64,000 nucleotides of DNA from assembly GCF_000721105.1 (NCBI RefSeq), contig NZ_JOEV01000041.1, positions 1 to 64,000 of the forward strand. Reading direction: 5' to 3'. A model generated the notes under the pieces. The model had not been told where the DNA came from. It searched no databases and saw only the letters and a program-made list of their open reading frames with translations. Positions within the stretch are counted from its first letter, which is position 1. Every line of letters begins with the position of its first letter. The position numbers were made by a program, and so were the translations under genes. Below are positions 55,960-64,000 of the stretch, piece by piece. The DNA is from Streptomyces cellulosae. GTDB taxonomy: Bacteria > Actinomycetota > Actinomycetes > Streptomycetales > Streptomycetaceae.

Positions 55960-57823
55960 CCGCGCGGAGCGTCAGCTGCGGTTCGCCGTGGGCGTCGTCC
56001 GGCCCGAGGACCGCGGTGAAGGCGTCGGTGCGCACGGTCAGACCCTCCTCGGCCCGCTCCACCGAGACCGTGATGGGCTCCTCGGTGCCGTAGCACACCG
56101 CGAAGACGTGCAGGTCGTCCGGCGCGTGGGTGATCGGGCCGGCCTCCAGGGCCGTGGAGCCGGCCAGGTGCCGCCAGCCCTCGTCAGGGTTGCCGTATCC
56201 GCGCGGGTCCTCGGCAAGGGCGAACGCGGCTTGCTCCTGGGTGAGTTCGGAGCGGGCGTCGAAGTGCTCCGCGCCCTTGTGCTCGGGGTGGGTCAGGCGC
56301 AGAGGGCCCGCCGAGGAGACGGCCGCGTGGGCCGTGCGGCGGACCCGGTCGCCGTCGTCCTCGGCGTACGGCAGACCGGCCAGCAGGTACGGCGTTCCGT
56401 CCAGGCGCTCGACGGCGACCGTGGTCCACAGGGTCGTGCCGTCGGTGACGTACAGCGAGCGCACATGACGCAGGACGTGGTCGCGGCCGACGACCGGCTT
56501 GGTGACCAGCTTGGCCGTCAGGCCGTGGGCGCGGACGTCACGGACGCGGACCTCGCCCATGGGGCGGCACAGCAGGAAGCCGTCCGTGACGGGACCGAAG
56601 CCGTGCTGGCGGTTGACGGCGGCGGGCAGGCAGTAGGTGCCGCCCGCCTCGACCACCGCCGGTGTCATCCGGTCGTCGAAGGCCACCGAGACCGTGCCCG
56701 CGCGCAGTTGGTGCCGGGCGGCCGCGGTGGGCGGTTCGCGGTGCCAGCGCGTGCTGTCCTGGATCTGCCAGACCAGCATCCACGCGAAGTGGCCGTCGAC
56801 GCCGCCGTCCGCCTTGACCGCGTGCCGGGCCCAGCGGCTGTCGCCCCGGTAGCGGCCCAGGTCGGAACCGATCCGGCGGCTGAAGTAGCGCAGTCCGAGC
56901 ACGGACTCGAAAGCGGAGTGCTGCTCGCTGTAGCGGGGGCCGCCGTTGTCGAAACCGCCGTTGGTCAGGCGGGCGTCGATGTAGCGGGCCAGCGCGTCGC
57001 CGTCCTCGGCGAAGATCTCCTCGCCGCTGACCCGGTGGGCCTGCGCGAGGAAGGACAGGGAGATCGGGCCGTAGTTGTTGTCGTAGGCGCCGCCGTGCTC
57101 GGGGGGCAGCAGGGCGCCCCGGTCCCGTACCCGGTGGGCGCGGATCTCGTCGGTGTACAGCTCCAGCGCCCGGGCGCGGACCGGTCCGGCCTCTCGGGGC
57201 GGCAGATGGCGGGCCAGCATCAGGCCGCCGACCACGCAGCCGATCGCCTGGTTGCCGGCCTCCTGTGGGTTGAAGAATGTCGCCTCGGTCAGCCAGCGCC
57301 AGTAGCCGTGCGCCACAGCCAGCAGCTCGGCCCGCTGTCCGTCCTCGACCAGACCGTCGGCCTGGTCGAGGACGTTGACCGCCTGGAGGAGCGCCCACAC
57401 CGTGCTCGGCCAGTCACCGATGGGGTGCGCGCCGGCTGCGAGGGTGTAACGGGCGTACGGGAAAGCGGAGTTGCGGACCCTCAGGTTCGGGTAGCCGGGG
57501 TTGTCCTCGCTGTACACCCGCTCGTTCAGGTGAAAGGCGAGGCTGCGGTGCACCGCCTCCGGCAGGCGCGGGTCCTTGCCGCCCTGCCAGGCCAGCGCCA
57601 GCAGCGAGGTGATTCCGAGCGAGGTGTCGCCGATGTCGTCCACGCAGTCGGGGTGTTCGAGGTTGCCCTCCGGCGTGAGCCGGGCCAGGGCCTGCTCGAC
57701 GACGCCGGCGAGGACGGCGTCGTACGCCTCCGGAGTGTCCGGCAGGTCGTGCAGCGGGCCGCGCTGGTGCGTGAGGTGCACGGGAGGGGGCGTGAGGTGC
57801 ACGGGAGGGGGCGTGAGGTGCAC
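55949..57823 (-). CDS. Large cytosolic protein with putative (alpha/alpha)-toroid, heparinase-like fold
   Basis: A 624-residue protein. Residues from 20 to about 350 are helical and repetitive: SLAFHLNERVYSEDNPGYPN, then PISLSFLAQAHRVSGEE and TNGGFDNGGPRYSEQHSAFES. The second half is beta-rich (VSVAFDDRMTPAVVEAGGTY). This ordering is that of heparinase II/III and alginate-lyase type enzymes, but I recognise no catalytic Tyr/His/Asn set with certainty. No signal peptide. GTG 57823 is the best start (AAGGG eight bases upstream); its first residues are an in-frame repeat of PVHLTPP. It is the last gene of the ABC operon. Confidence 0.62.
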   Translation of the reverse strand: MHLTPPPVHLTPPPVHLTHQRGPLHDLPDTPEAYDAVLAGVVEQALARLTPEGNLEHPDCVDDIGDTSLGITSLLALAWQGGKDPRLPEAVHRSLAFHLNERVYSEDNPGYPNLRVRNSAFPYARYTLAAGAHPIGDWPSTVWALLQAVNVLDQADGLVEDGQRAELLAVAHGYWRWLTEATFFNPQEAGNQAIGCVVGGLMLARHLPPREAGPVRARALELYTDEIRAHRVRDRGALLPPEHGGAYDNNYGPISLSFLAQAHRVSGEEIFAEDGDALARYIDARLTNGGFDNGGPRYSEQHSAFESVLGLRYFSRRIGSDLGRYRGDSRWARHAVKADGGVDGHFAWMLVWQIQDSTRWHREPPTAAARHQLRAGTVSVAFDDRMTPAVVEAGGTYCLPAAVNRQHGFGPVTDGFLLCRPMGEVRVRDVRAHGLTAKLVTKPVVGRDHVLRHVRSLYVTDGTTLWTTVAVERLDGTPYLLAGLPYAEDDGDRVRRTAHAAVSSAGPLRLTHPEHKGAEHFDARSELTQEQAAFALAEDPRGYGNPDEGWRHLAGSTALEAGPITHAPDDLHVFAVCYGTEEPITVSVERAEEGLTVRTDAFTAVLGPDDAHGEPQLTLRAVSG

Positions 57824-57826
57824 GGG
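57771..57826. repeat. 2.7 copies of a 21-bp in-frame repeat at the start of the toroid-protein gene
   Basis: The unit GTGAGGTGCACGGGAGGGGG plus C occurs at 57771-57791 and 57792-57812, with a 14-base partial copy at 57813-57826. On the minus strand it encodes PVHLTPP in frame, and each copy supplies another GTG start codon. Confidence 0.9.
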
Positions 57827-57872
57827 GATCAACCCTTCATGCCTGGGGTGGCCTGGGCGTGGTTCGTCGGGG

Positions 57873-59591
57873 TCACACGACGGGTGCGGGCCGGCGGGCG
57901 CGCAGTGCGACGGTCAGTGTGTGCGGGCCGTGTCCGCCGATGTAGACGCGGTTCCCGGTCGTTGCGTCGGTGCCGCCCACCACGGTGTAGTCCTGGCCCG
58001 GGTCGTAGCGCAGTACGTCGCTCCGGTCCGGTCCGGCGAGCGGTTCGCCCGTCTCGACGGCGGCCTCGACCCGGATCTCGTCGTCGCCGACGCGATAGGT
58101 CAACGGCTCGGTCGTCAGGCACCAGCGTCCGTCGCCGAGCGGTACGGCGCCCTGCGGCTCGCCGCCCGGCCGGAAGGTCAGTTCGAGGGCCCAGGGCACC
58201 GGTGGGCCGCTGATGTCGATCCGCAGGTCGACCCCGTCCTCCCGCAGGTCGACCTCGACTCGGGTCGTGTGGGAGACCTCGTCCTGAGGGCGGTCGGGGA
58301 AGGCCATCGCCGCGGAGAAGCGGCCCTCGTCCACCAGGCGGTAGGCGCCGTCGTCGCGCCTCCGGTCCTTCGGGAGCGGCTGGTAGTAGGCGGTCGTGAG
58401 GGTCTGGGTGAGCCGGTACCGGTTGTCGGCGAGCTGTTCCATGTCGGCGGCGCGGAACGGGCCCAGGTCGAAGAACACCCGCGAGAGGCGGACCGCGTCG
58501 AGGACGGCGGCACCGGCGAACAGGCGCAGGAAAGTGGGGTTGCAGGCGAGGCCCGAGCGGATGCGCCGGTGCTCGGGCACGTCGGAGCCGCCGTACACCA
58601 CCGTGTGCGCCGTGGCCGAGGCGTGTGCGGCGAGGCCTGCCGTGGGGAGGTACCGGCCGCGCGGGAGCTTCTCCGCGTCCGGGGCCGGCAGGGCGCGGCA
58701 CAGGTCAGGGGTGAGGAGGGTCTCGGCGAGCAGGTCGGGGTCGTCGATGCCGTCGGCGGCCGCCAGCCGCGCCACCCGGGCGAAGTCGCCCCTGCCGGTG
58801 CGGATCGCGAGCAGCCGGTAGTGCGGCAGGTAGGGCCACAGCGGGAACGAAAGCTTCTGGTCCTGGCGGCGCGAGTGGACGGTCTCCACCGTGCCGTCCG
58901 GCCTGATCAGGTCCAAGGTCGTGGCGAGGTTGCGTTCGACGGCGTCCAGCAGGTCGGTACGCCCGAGGACCTCGGCCAGCAACAGCAGCGACGGGTTGGT
59001 CACGAGGGACGCGTAGACGGCGCTCCGTTCCGAGTACAGGCCCTCCGCGTCGATGTCGACGCCCTCGGCGAGCCACTCCTCGACGCGGTCGAGCAGCCGG
59101 TCGTCCGGGAACGACCGGTGCAGCCGGGCCAGCGCCGCACACAGCTCCCAGCGGTGGTTCGGGGTGTGCACCCCACCGGCCAGGAGACTGCCCAAGGCGG
59201 CGCCGGCGATCTCGGCGAGCGCGGCCGTGACGTCCCCCAGTTCCGGCCCCGCGCCGGCGGCGAGGACGTGCGCGTCGCACACGTCGTTGACGGTGAACGC
59301 GGAGTCGGGCGGTGACTGCACGTTGTCACCGCCGGCGAAGAGTCCGGTGGGTGTCTGTACGGCCCGCAGGGCGCGGAGATGGGTCATCGCGGCGGCGATG
59401 GCCTGCCTGCTGCCGTGCAGGGCCGAGTCCGGGGAGCGGTATGCCGCGACCAGGGTCTTCACCCGGCGCGCCAGACCACGGTGCGGCACACCGGCGGGTT
59501 CCTCCTGGGGGCCGGCCGCCAGCGGGGCGGCCGGCCGGTCGGCGGCGCGGGCCGCCGCGCGGAGGAACTCGTGGTCGAGCGGGGTGGGCAA
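57873..59591 (-). CDS. Second large (alpha/alpha)-toroid, lyase-like cytosolic protein
   Basis: A 572-residue protein. The first 330 residues are helical (DAHVLAAGAGPELGDVTAAL, GGVHTPNHRWELCAALARLH, YSERSAVYASLVTNPSLLLL) and the rest is beta sandwich (EVSHTTRVEVDLREDGVDLRI, YRVGDDEIRVEAAVE). HTPNHRWEL and YSERSAVY recall the Asn/His and Tyr positions of heparinase II/III-type lyases. I assign it to that fold with reservation. The start is TTG 59591 because AAGGA lies six bases upstream, overlapping the end of the permease gene. No signal peptide, so it acts on sugars already imported by the adjoining ABC system. Confidence 0.6.
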   Translation of the reverse strand: MPTPLDHEFLRAAARAADRPAAPLAAGPQEEPAGVPHRGLARRVKTLVAAYRSPDSALHGSRQAIAAAMTHLRALRAVQTPTGLFAGGDNVQSPPDSAFTVNDVCDAHVLAAGAGPELGDVTAALAEIAGAALGSLLAGGVHTPNHRWELCAALARLHRSFPDDRLLDRVEEWLAEGVDIDAEGLYSERSAVYASLVTNPSLLLLAEVLGRTDLLDAVERNLATTLDLIRPDGTVETVHSRRQDQKLSFPLWPYLPHYRLLAIRTGRGDFARVARLAAADGIDDPDLLAETLLTPDLCRALPAPDAEKLPRGRYLPTAGLAAHASATAHTVVYGGSDVPEHRRIRSGLACNPTFLRLFAGAAVLDAVRLSRVFFDLGPFRAADMEQLADNRYRLTQTLTTAYYQPLPKDRRRDDGAYRLVDEGRFSAAMAFPDRPQDEVSHTTRVEVDLREDGVDLRIDISGPPVPWALELTFRPGGEPQGAVPLGDGRWCLTTEPLTYRVGDDEIRVEAAVETGEPLAGPDRSDVLRYDPGQDYTVVGGTDATTGNRVYIGGHGPHTLTVALRARRPAPVV

Positions 59592-59593
59592 GG

Positions 59594-60496
59594 TCAGTCC
59601 TTCAGTCCGGCGTTGATGTCGGCACCCATGACGTAGCGCTGGAAGACCAGGAAGATGGCGATCAGAGGGATCATGGAGATGACCGATGCGCCGAGCAGTA
59701 CCGACCAGTTGATGTTCTGCGCGCCGACGATGCTCTGGATGCCGATCTGCACGGTGAATTTGTTCGGGTCGTTGAGCATCAGCAGCGGCCAGATGTAGTC
59801 GTTCCACCGCCACTGGAAGGACAGGATGGCGAGGGTCAGCATGATGGGCCGGGAGAGCGGCACCATGATCCGCAGGAAGATCGACAGTTCGCGGGCGCCG
59901 TCGATGCGCGCGGCTTCCACGAGTTCGTCGGGAACCGTCAGGAAGAACTGGCGGAACATGAAGCATCCGGTCGCGGTGAGCACGGCCGGGAGGATGATGC
60001 CGGCGAACGAGTTGTAGAGGCCGAGGTTGCGGACCACCAGGAACTCAGGGGCGAGCATGACCTCGGACGGCAGCATCGTGGTGGCCAGGATGCAGAGGAA
60101 GAAGACCTTGAGCCACTTGTTGTCGTACTTGGCCAGCGCGTACCCGGTGCAGCAGCTGACACCCACGGTGAGGATCGTCGTGATCACGCACACGATGGCC
60201 GTGTTGATGAAGTACTGGGAGAAGTTGGCACTGTCCCACGCTGCCTTGAAACCCGACAGGGTGGGGTTGTGCGGCACCAGTGTCAGCGGATAGGAGAACA
60301 GGTCGCTGGACGGCTTGAGGGAGCTGAGGATGAACCACAGCACCGGCAGCCCGTACAGGCACGCCAGGATCCACAGCAGTGTCGTCGCGGGCACCGCCCG
60401 CCGGAGCCCACCGCTGCCCGAGCCGCGGGGCCGCTTCTTGGAGACGGCCCGTCCGGCATCGGCGTCGACCGGGCGTGGCATGTCTGTGGTTGTCAT
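59594..60496 (-). CDS. Sugar ABC transporter permease, MalG type (second cluster)
   Basis: A 300-residue CUT1 permease with six helices; the first runs LLWILACLYGLPVLWFILSS (40-60). The EAA loop is LVEAARIDGARELSIFLRIMVPL near 190. It overlaps the upstream permease by four bases (ATGA) and its stop lies two bases before the TTG start of the toroid protein, so the whole group is one messenger. Confidence 0.93.
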   Translation of the reverse strand: MTTTDMPRPVDADAGRAVSKKRPRGSGSGGLRRAVPATTLLWILACLYGLPVLWFILSSLKPSSDLFSYPLTLVPHNPTLSGFKAAWDSANFSQYFINTAIVCVITTILTVGVSCCTGYALAKYDNKWLKVFFLCILATTMLPSEVMLAPEFLVVRNLGLYNSFAGIILPAVLTATGCFMFRQFFLTVPDELVEAARIDGARELSIFLRIMVPLSRPIMLTLAILSFQWRWNDYIWPLLMLNDPNKFTVQIGIQSIVGAQNINWSVLLGASVISMIPLIAIFLVFQRYVMGADINAGLKD

Positions 60497-61404
60497 CGGT
60501 TCTCCACCCGCCGGTTGACGATCAGCTGGATGATCGCGACGGCCATCAGGATGAGCATGAGCACGAACGACGCGGCGCTCGCGTAGCCGATCTGGCCCCG
60601 TTTGAAGCCGGTCTCGTAGATGTACTGGACCATCAGGTTGTTCGACGTTCCGGGTCCGCCGTTGTTGAGGGCGACGAAGACCGGGTATTCCTTCATCGCG
60701 TTGATCGTGTTGAGCAGGATGACGATGAACGAGGTGGGCGCGATGCTCGGCAGCGTGATGCTGATGAACTGGCGCCATGGTCCGGCGCCGTCGAGCGAGG
60801 CCGCCTCGTAGTACGACACCGGTACGTTCTTGATCGCCGCGATGAACAGCAGCATCGAGAAACCCGTCCAGGCCCAGGATGCCGCCATCACCACGACCAG
60901 CAACGACAGGTCCGCGTTCGACTGCCACGGAACGGCACTTCCGCCGAGCTTCTCGATGACGTAATTGACCAGTCCGAAGTTCTCACCGAACAGCCACCGC
61001 CACAGGACACCCACGACGATGGGCGACAGAAGCCACGGGATGAAGAAGATGACGCGGGCGACCGACGCGCCCTTGGCGTGCTTGCTCACCACCAAGTTGG
61101 CGGCGAGCAGCGAGAGCGCGAAGTTCAGCGGAACGAAGAGCACGGCGTACAGCAGCGTCCGGGCCAGCGCGTCGTAGAAGGTGGAGTCCCCGAACAGGTT
61201 GTGGTAGTTGTCCAGTCCGACGAACTGGAACACCCCCACACCCGTGTAGTTCGTGAAGGAGTAGACGAGCCCGATCACCGCCGGCCAGACGAAGAACAGC
61301 GCGAAGAGCACGACATTGGCCGCGATGAGGACGAGCGGCGCAAGGGTGTACTTACTGCGTCTCCTGGGCGGGCTCGCGGACACGTCCGAGGCGCGTATTG
61401 TCAT
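60493..61404 (-). CDS. Sugar ABC transporter permease, MalF type (second cluster)
   Basis: A 303-residue CUT1 permease. Six helices are seen, the first at LVLIAANVVLFALFFVWPAV. The EAA loop is YEAASLDGAGPWRQFISITLPS near 205. ATG 61404 has AGGAAG upstream. It follows the binding protein by 121 bases and pairs with the overlapping MalG-type gene. No ATPase gene lies in the cluster. Confidence 0.93.
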   Translation of the reverse strand: MTIRASDVSASPPRRRSKYTLAPLVLIAANVVLFALFFVWPAVIGLVYSFTNYTGVGVFQFVGLDNYHNLFGDSTFYDALARTLLYAVLFVPLNFALSLLAANLVVSKHAKGASVARVIFFIPWLLSPIVVGVLWRWLFGENFGLVNYVIEKLGGSAVPWQSNADLSLLVVVMAASWAWTGFSMLLFIAAIKNVPVSYYEAASLDGAGPWRQFISITLPSIAPTSFIVILLNTINAMKEYPVFVALNNGGPGTSNNLMVQYIYETGFKRGQIGYASAASFVLMLILMAVAIIQLIVNRRVENR

Positions 61405-61525
61405 CTTCCTGACTCCGTGCTGGTGGAATGGATTGCTGTGGGCTCACGCCATGAGCTCGGCATCACATGGGCGCCAGGGCCGGGCGGTGGTGTCTCGACT
61501 CCGCCGCCCGGCCCTGTGACCTACG

Positions 61526-62848
61526 TCAGCCGCCGACCTGCTGGTTGTAGCCGTCCACGATGTTCTGCAGGGCCTTGTCGGCCGACTGCTGGCCGTTGAT
61601 CGCCTTGCCGAGCTCCGTCTTGGTCGGGTCCTCGGTGAGGCTCTTGCCCTTCAGCACCCAGTTCGTCTGCGCGGTGTTGAAGTACCCGGAGATCGGGGCG
61701 TAGAGCGGGATCGACTCGTTGTACAGCTTGAACGCCGCCTGCGCCGCCTCGGAGGTGAAGGGGTACTTCGGGTTCAGACCGCTCTCGACGGGCAGGAACC
61801 CGGACGCCTCGCACAGCGCCTGGTAGTGGGCCGGCTCGTACAGCCAGGACAGGAACTTCGTCGCGGCGGTGGCCGCGTCGCCGTTGTTGTTGAAGCCCAC
61901 CGTCAGACCGCCACTGTTGACGTCGCTGGCCTGCACCGGCTGGGCGGGAGTCGGGACGCTCGCCCAGTCGAACTTCTTGATGCTCTCCGCGAAGGCGGGA
62001 ACCTGCCACACGCCGGACCAGTAGGCGACCACGTCACCGCTCTGGAACATGGCCGCCGGGTCGGCGCCGCTCGTCCACACGGACTTCGGCATGGTCTTGT
62101 CGTCGTTCCATCCGACGAAGGTGTTCACGGCCTTCTTGGTCGCCGCGTCCGCCGAGAACTTGCCGGAGGAGTCGGCGTGGATGTACTTCCCGCCCATCTC
62201 GTACACCATGGCGCGGAGCCGGGACGGCGACTGGTCGAACGTCAGGGAGTACTTGGCGCCGGTCTTCTCGCGGACCTTGTTCGCCGCGGCGATGAAGTCG
62301 GTCCAGGTCCAGGTCTTCTGGGGCGAGGCCGGGAAGGAGACGCCGGCCTTCTTGAACAGCGTCTGGTTGATGAACAGGCCGGACGCGGTGACGTCCGAGG
62401 GGATGGCCAGCACCTTCCCGGACGAGTCCTTGGCGAGGAAGTTGGCGTTGATCTTGTTGCTCTTGTTGTTGGCGATGGAGCTGAGGTCGATCAGCTTGCT
62501 CGACCAGATCGGGTCCAGCGCCGGCACGGTCGCCACGTCGGGCAGGGAGTTCGCCTGCGCGGCGTTGTGCAGCTTCGTCGAGTAGCCGTCGTAGGGGATG
62601 TTGACGAGCTTGACGTTGACGCCCTTTTCCTTCTTGTACTGCGCCACCATCTTCTTCCAGCCCGCGTCCTGCCCCGGAACCGTGGAGATCCAGAACGTCA
62701 GCGACTTGGCGTTCCCGCCCGAGCCGGATCCCGACCCGCAGGCGGAGAGCAGCAGGGCACCTGCCGTGGCCACGGCAGCGAGGGGAACCAGGCGGCGCAT
62801 GCCGCCGCGGCCGAGTCGGCGGGAGCGCCGCACACCCACAGTGGTCAT
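61526..62848 (-). CDS. Solute-binding lipoprotein of the second glycan importer
   Basis: A 440-residue family 1 binding protein. The signal peptide ends in a lipobox, ALLLSAC, lipidating Cys near residue 37. The body includes SLTFWISTVPGQDAGWKKMV (N-terminal lobe), IPSDVTASGLFINQTLFKKAG (hinge) and SGVWQVPAFAESIKKFDWAS. The acidic and aromatic ligand residues cannot be assigned by eye. ATG 62848 has AAAGGGATCG upstream. It follows a ROK regulator and an AAGCGCTT operator, so its production is likely sugar-induced. Confidence 0.92.
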   Translation of the reverse strand: MTTVGVRRSRRLGRGGMRRLVPLAAVATAGALLLSACGSGSGSGGNAKSLTFWISTVPGQDAGWKKMVAQYKKEKGVNVKLVNIPYDGYSTKLHNAAQANSLPDVATVPALDPIWSSKLIDLSSIANNKSNKINANFLAKDSSGKVLAIPSDVTASGLFINQTLFKKAGVSFPASPQKTWTWTDFIAAANKVREKTGAKYSLTFDQSPSRLRAMVYEMGGKYIHADSSGKFSADAATKKAVNTFVGWNDDKTMPKSVWTSGADPAAMFQSGDVVAYWSGVWQVPAFAESIKKFDWASVPTPAQPVQASDVNSGGLTVGFNNNGDAATAATKFLSWLYEPAHYQALCEASGFLPVESGLNPKYPFTSEAAQAAFKLYNESIPLYAPISGYFNTAQTNWVLKGKSLTEDPTKTELGKAINGQQSADKALQNIVDGYNQQVGG

Positions 62849-63080
62849 CTTCGATCCCTTTTCGTCATTGCGGAAGAAGCACGGCGCCAGCCGAGGCGGC
62901 ACGGGTGCATTGTGCAGGGAGTTTCGCTTTCCGGGGGCACGGCCTCGCCCGGCCGCGTCGCCTTGACGGGTGGGGTCCCCGGCCATGACGGCCGGCGTCG
63001 CACAAGCACGCCCTCGTGCGGCTGCCGTACTTCTCGTACGGGCGGGAGGCTCACCCGGAGTCGGCGTCCCGGCCGACTTA

Positions 63081-63092
63081 GAAAGCGCTTGT
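63081..63092. promoter_or_regulatory. AAGCGCTT operator-like palindrome before the second glycan operon
   Basis: GAAAGCGCTTGT at 63081-63092 contains the perfect 8-bp palindrome AAGCGCTT (63083-63090), the core of many LacI- and ROK-type sugar operators (GAAAGCGCTTTC). It lies 234 bases upstream of the binding-protein start and just beyond the ROK gene stop. Confidence 0.5.
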
Positions 63093-63122
63093 CCGGACAT
63101 TGGCAGATCGAGTCGGAAGCCG

Positions 63123-64000
63123 TCAATCCTTCGCCCCCGCGGCCTCGGTCACGGTTTGGACTCCTCGGGAGACCGCGAGCCGGGCGGCGCCCACGACGGT
63201 GCCGAGATCGCCGACGGTGCTGCTGACGACTTCGGTGGGCCAGCTCAGCCGCCCCAGCTCGGCCCGCACACCGGGCAGGAGCTGCGGATCCGCGCCGGTG
63301 CTGCCGCCCAGGACGATCAGTCCCGGGTCGAGTACGGCGGTCACCGCGGCGGCGAGGCGGCCCACGTCCGAGGCGTGGCGGGCGACGACGGCGCGGGCCG
63401 CGGCGTGGCCCCCTCCGGCGAGGGCGAAGAGCTGGTCGGCGGTGCGCGGACAGGGTCCGTCGGCGTCCCGCCAGGCCGCGGCGGCCCGGCGCAGAAGGGA
63501 GCGGGCGCCGATGTACTCCTCCAGCGCCTCCTGGCGGGGCTCACGGCCGTCGTCCCAGGGGTAGGGCAGCCGGGCCAGCTCTCCGGCGGCCCCGTTGGCT
63601 CCGCGCAGCACCCGCCCGCCGACCACGATGCCGAGGCCGATACCCACGCCGATCCGCAGATAGCCGAAGGTGTGACGGCCGCGGGCGGCGCCCTGGTGCA
63701 GTTCCGCGAGCGCGGCGCAGTTGACGTTGTTCTCGAGGTGGACGGGCACGCCCGGCGGCAGGGCGACGGCCATGGCGTCGAAGAGGGGGCCCGCCTTGGC
63801 GGTGGCGGGGCGCATCCCGCCCTCCTTCCGCGGCGCGGTGACATCGCCGACAGCGACGACGATGGCGCGCAGCGGGGCGTCGGCGGGCAGCGTGTCGAGG
63901 GCCTCGCGCACCACGTCGGCGGCCGCTTCCCGGGCCCCGGTGGCCTCGGCGAGGAGGGTGCCGTCCAGGCCGCAGCCACGCACCCGGGTGCGGGCGGGTC
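63123..64000 (-). CDS. ROK-family transcriptional regulator, truncated by the window edge
   Basis: The visible part covers 292 residues; the frame stays open to the edge, where the N-terminal helix-turn-helix is expected beyond the window. The ROK sugar-kinase-like domain shows HLENNVNCAALAELHQGAAR, VGIGLGIVVGGRVLRGANGAAGELARL and a C-terminal LIVLGGS. The zinc-binding Cys cluster of ROK repressors is not present in the usual place, where EPRQEALEEYIG replaces it. It lies upstream of, and on the same strand as, the binding protein, and is probably the local regulator acting at AAGCGCTT. Confidence 0.87.
   Translation of the reverse strand, partial: PARTRVRGCGLDGTLLAEATGAREAAADVVREALDTLPADAPLRAIVVAVGDVTAPRKEGGMRPATAKAGPLFDAMAVALPPGVPVHLENNVNCAALAELHQGAARGRHTFGYLRIGVGIGLGIVVGGRVLRGANGAAGELARLPYPWDDGREPRQEALEEYIGARSLLRRAAAAWRDADGPCPRTADQLFALAGGGHAAARAVVARHASDVGRLAAAVTAVLDPGLIVLGGSTGADPQLLPGVRAELGRLSWPTEVVSSTVGDLGTVVGAARLAVSRGVQTVTEAAGAKD

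Noticed and set aside
57771..57826. 21-bp repeats considered as iterons or a CRISPR fragment
   Set aside because: Copies are contiguous and in frame within a gene start; no spacers, origin features or replication gene nearby.

Overview
The window reads as chromosome of a Streptomyces-type actinomycete. GC is very high with strong third-position GC, GTG and TTG starts are common behind purine-rich ribosome sites, and families typical of the genus recur: DUF397 with a WhiJ-like regulator, a SpoIIE-type phosphatase sensor, a Tat-exported chitosanase, DUF5133, DUF5709, DUF6461 and Methyltransf_19. I see no rRNA, tRNA, CRISPR array, phage module or intact insertion sequence. || Layout: 0-9 kb is a galactan/arabinogalactan-type utilisation cluster: a LacI repressor, two near-identical palindromic operators over a divergent promoter, a CUT1-type ABC importer, a GH42 beta-galactosidase and a secreted GH30 galactanase with a ricin-type lectin domain. 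9-17 kb is a mix of single genes: a small secreted protein, a cytosolic GH16-like enzyme, a dehydrogenase, DHA2 and MHS transporters and a lamin-tail secreted protein. 17-25 kb holds a 937-residue Cache-PAS-GAF-PP2C-ATPase sensor, a GH46 chitosanase with a clean palindromic operator, a ferredoxin-NADP reductase and a lipoprotein. 25-29 kb is a three-subunit molybdenum hydroxylase operon (PaoABC-like), followed by a perfect 48-bp tandem duplication and a DUF1232 protein. 29.4-30.6 kb is a two-gene graspetide (omega-ester peptide) cassette: a 63-residue precursor and an ATP-grasp macrocyclase. || 31-37 kb carries a GlxA-type regulator, a degenerate ABC exporter remnant and a WhiJ-like module (ATPase, DUF397 and HTH protein around a promoter with repeated TTGCAC half-sites). 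37-47 kb has oxidoreductases, a GNAT remnant beside an intact Eis-type acetyltransferase, a soluble transhydrogenase and an APC permease operon. 47-49 kb has an orphan, catalytically complete proteasome beta subunit with no alpha subunit next to it, upstream of an HTH plus Clp-N protein. 49-54 kb has a membrane glycosyltransferase and a GH65 phosphorylase translationally coupled to a beta-phosphoglucomutase-like HAD protein. 55.9-64 kb is a second glycan uptake cluster on the minus strand: a ROK regulator (cut by the window edge), a solute-binding lipoprotein, two permeases and two large cytosolic proteins with a putative (alpha/alpha)-toroid, lyase-like fold. || The strongest candidates for undescribed biology are the graspetide cassette, the orphan proteasome beta subunit with its Clp-N neighbour, and the second glycan cluster, whose two large enzymes have no clear assignment.
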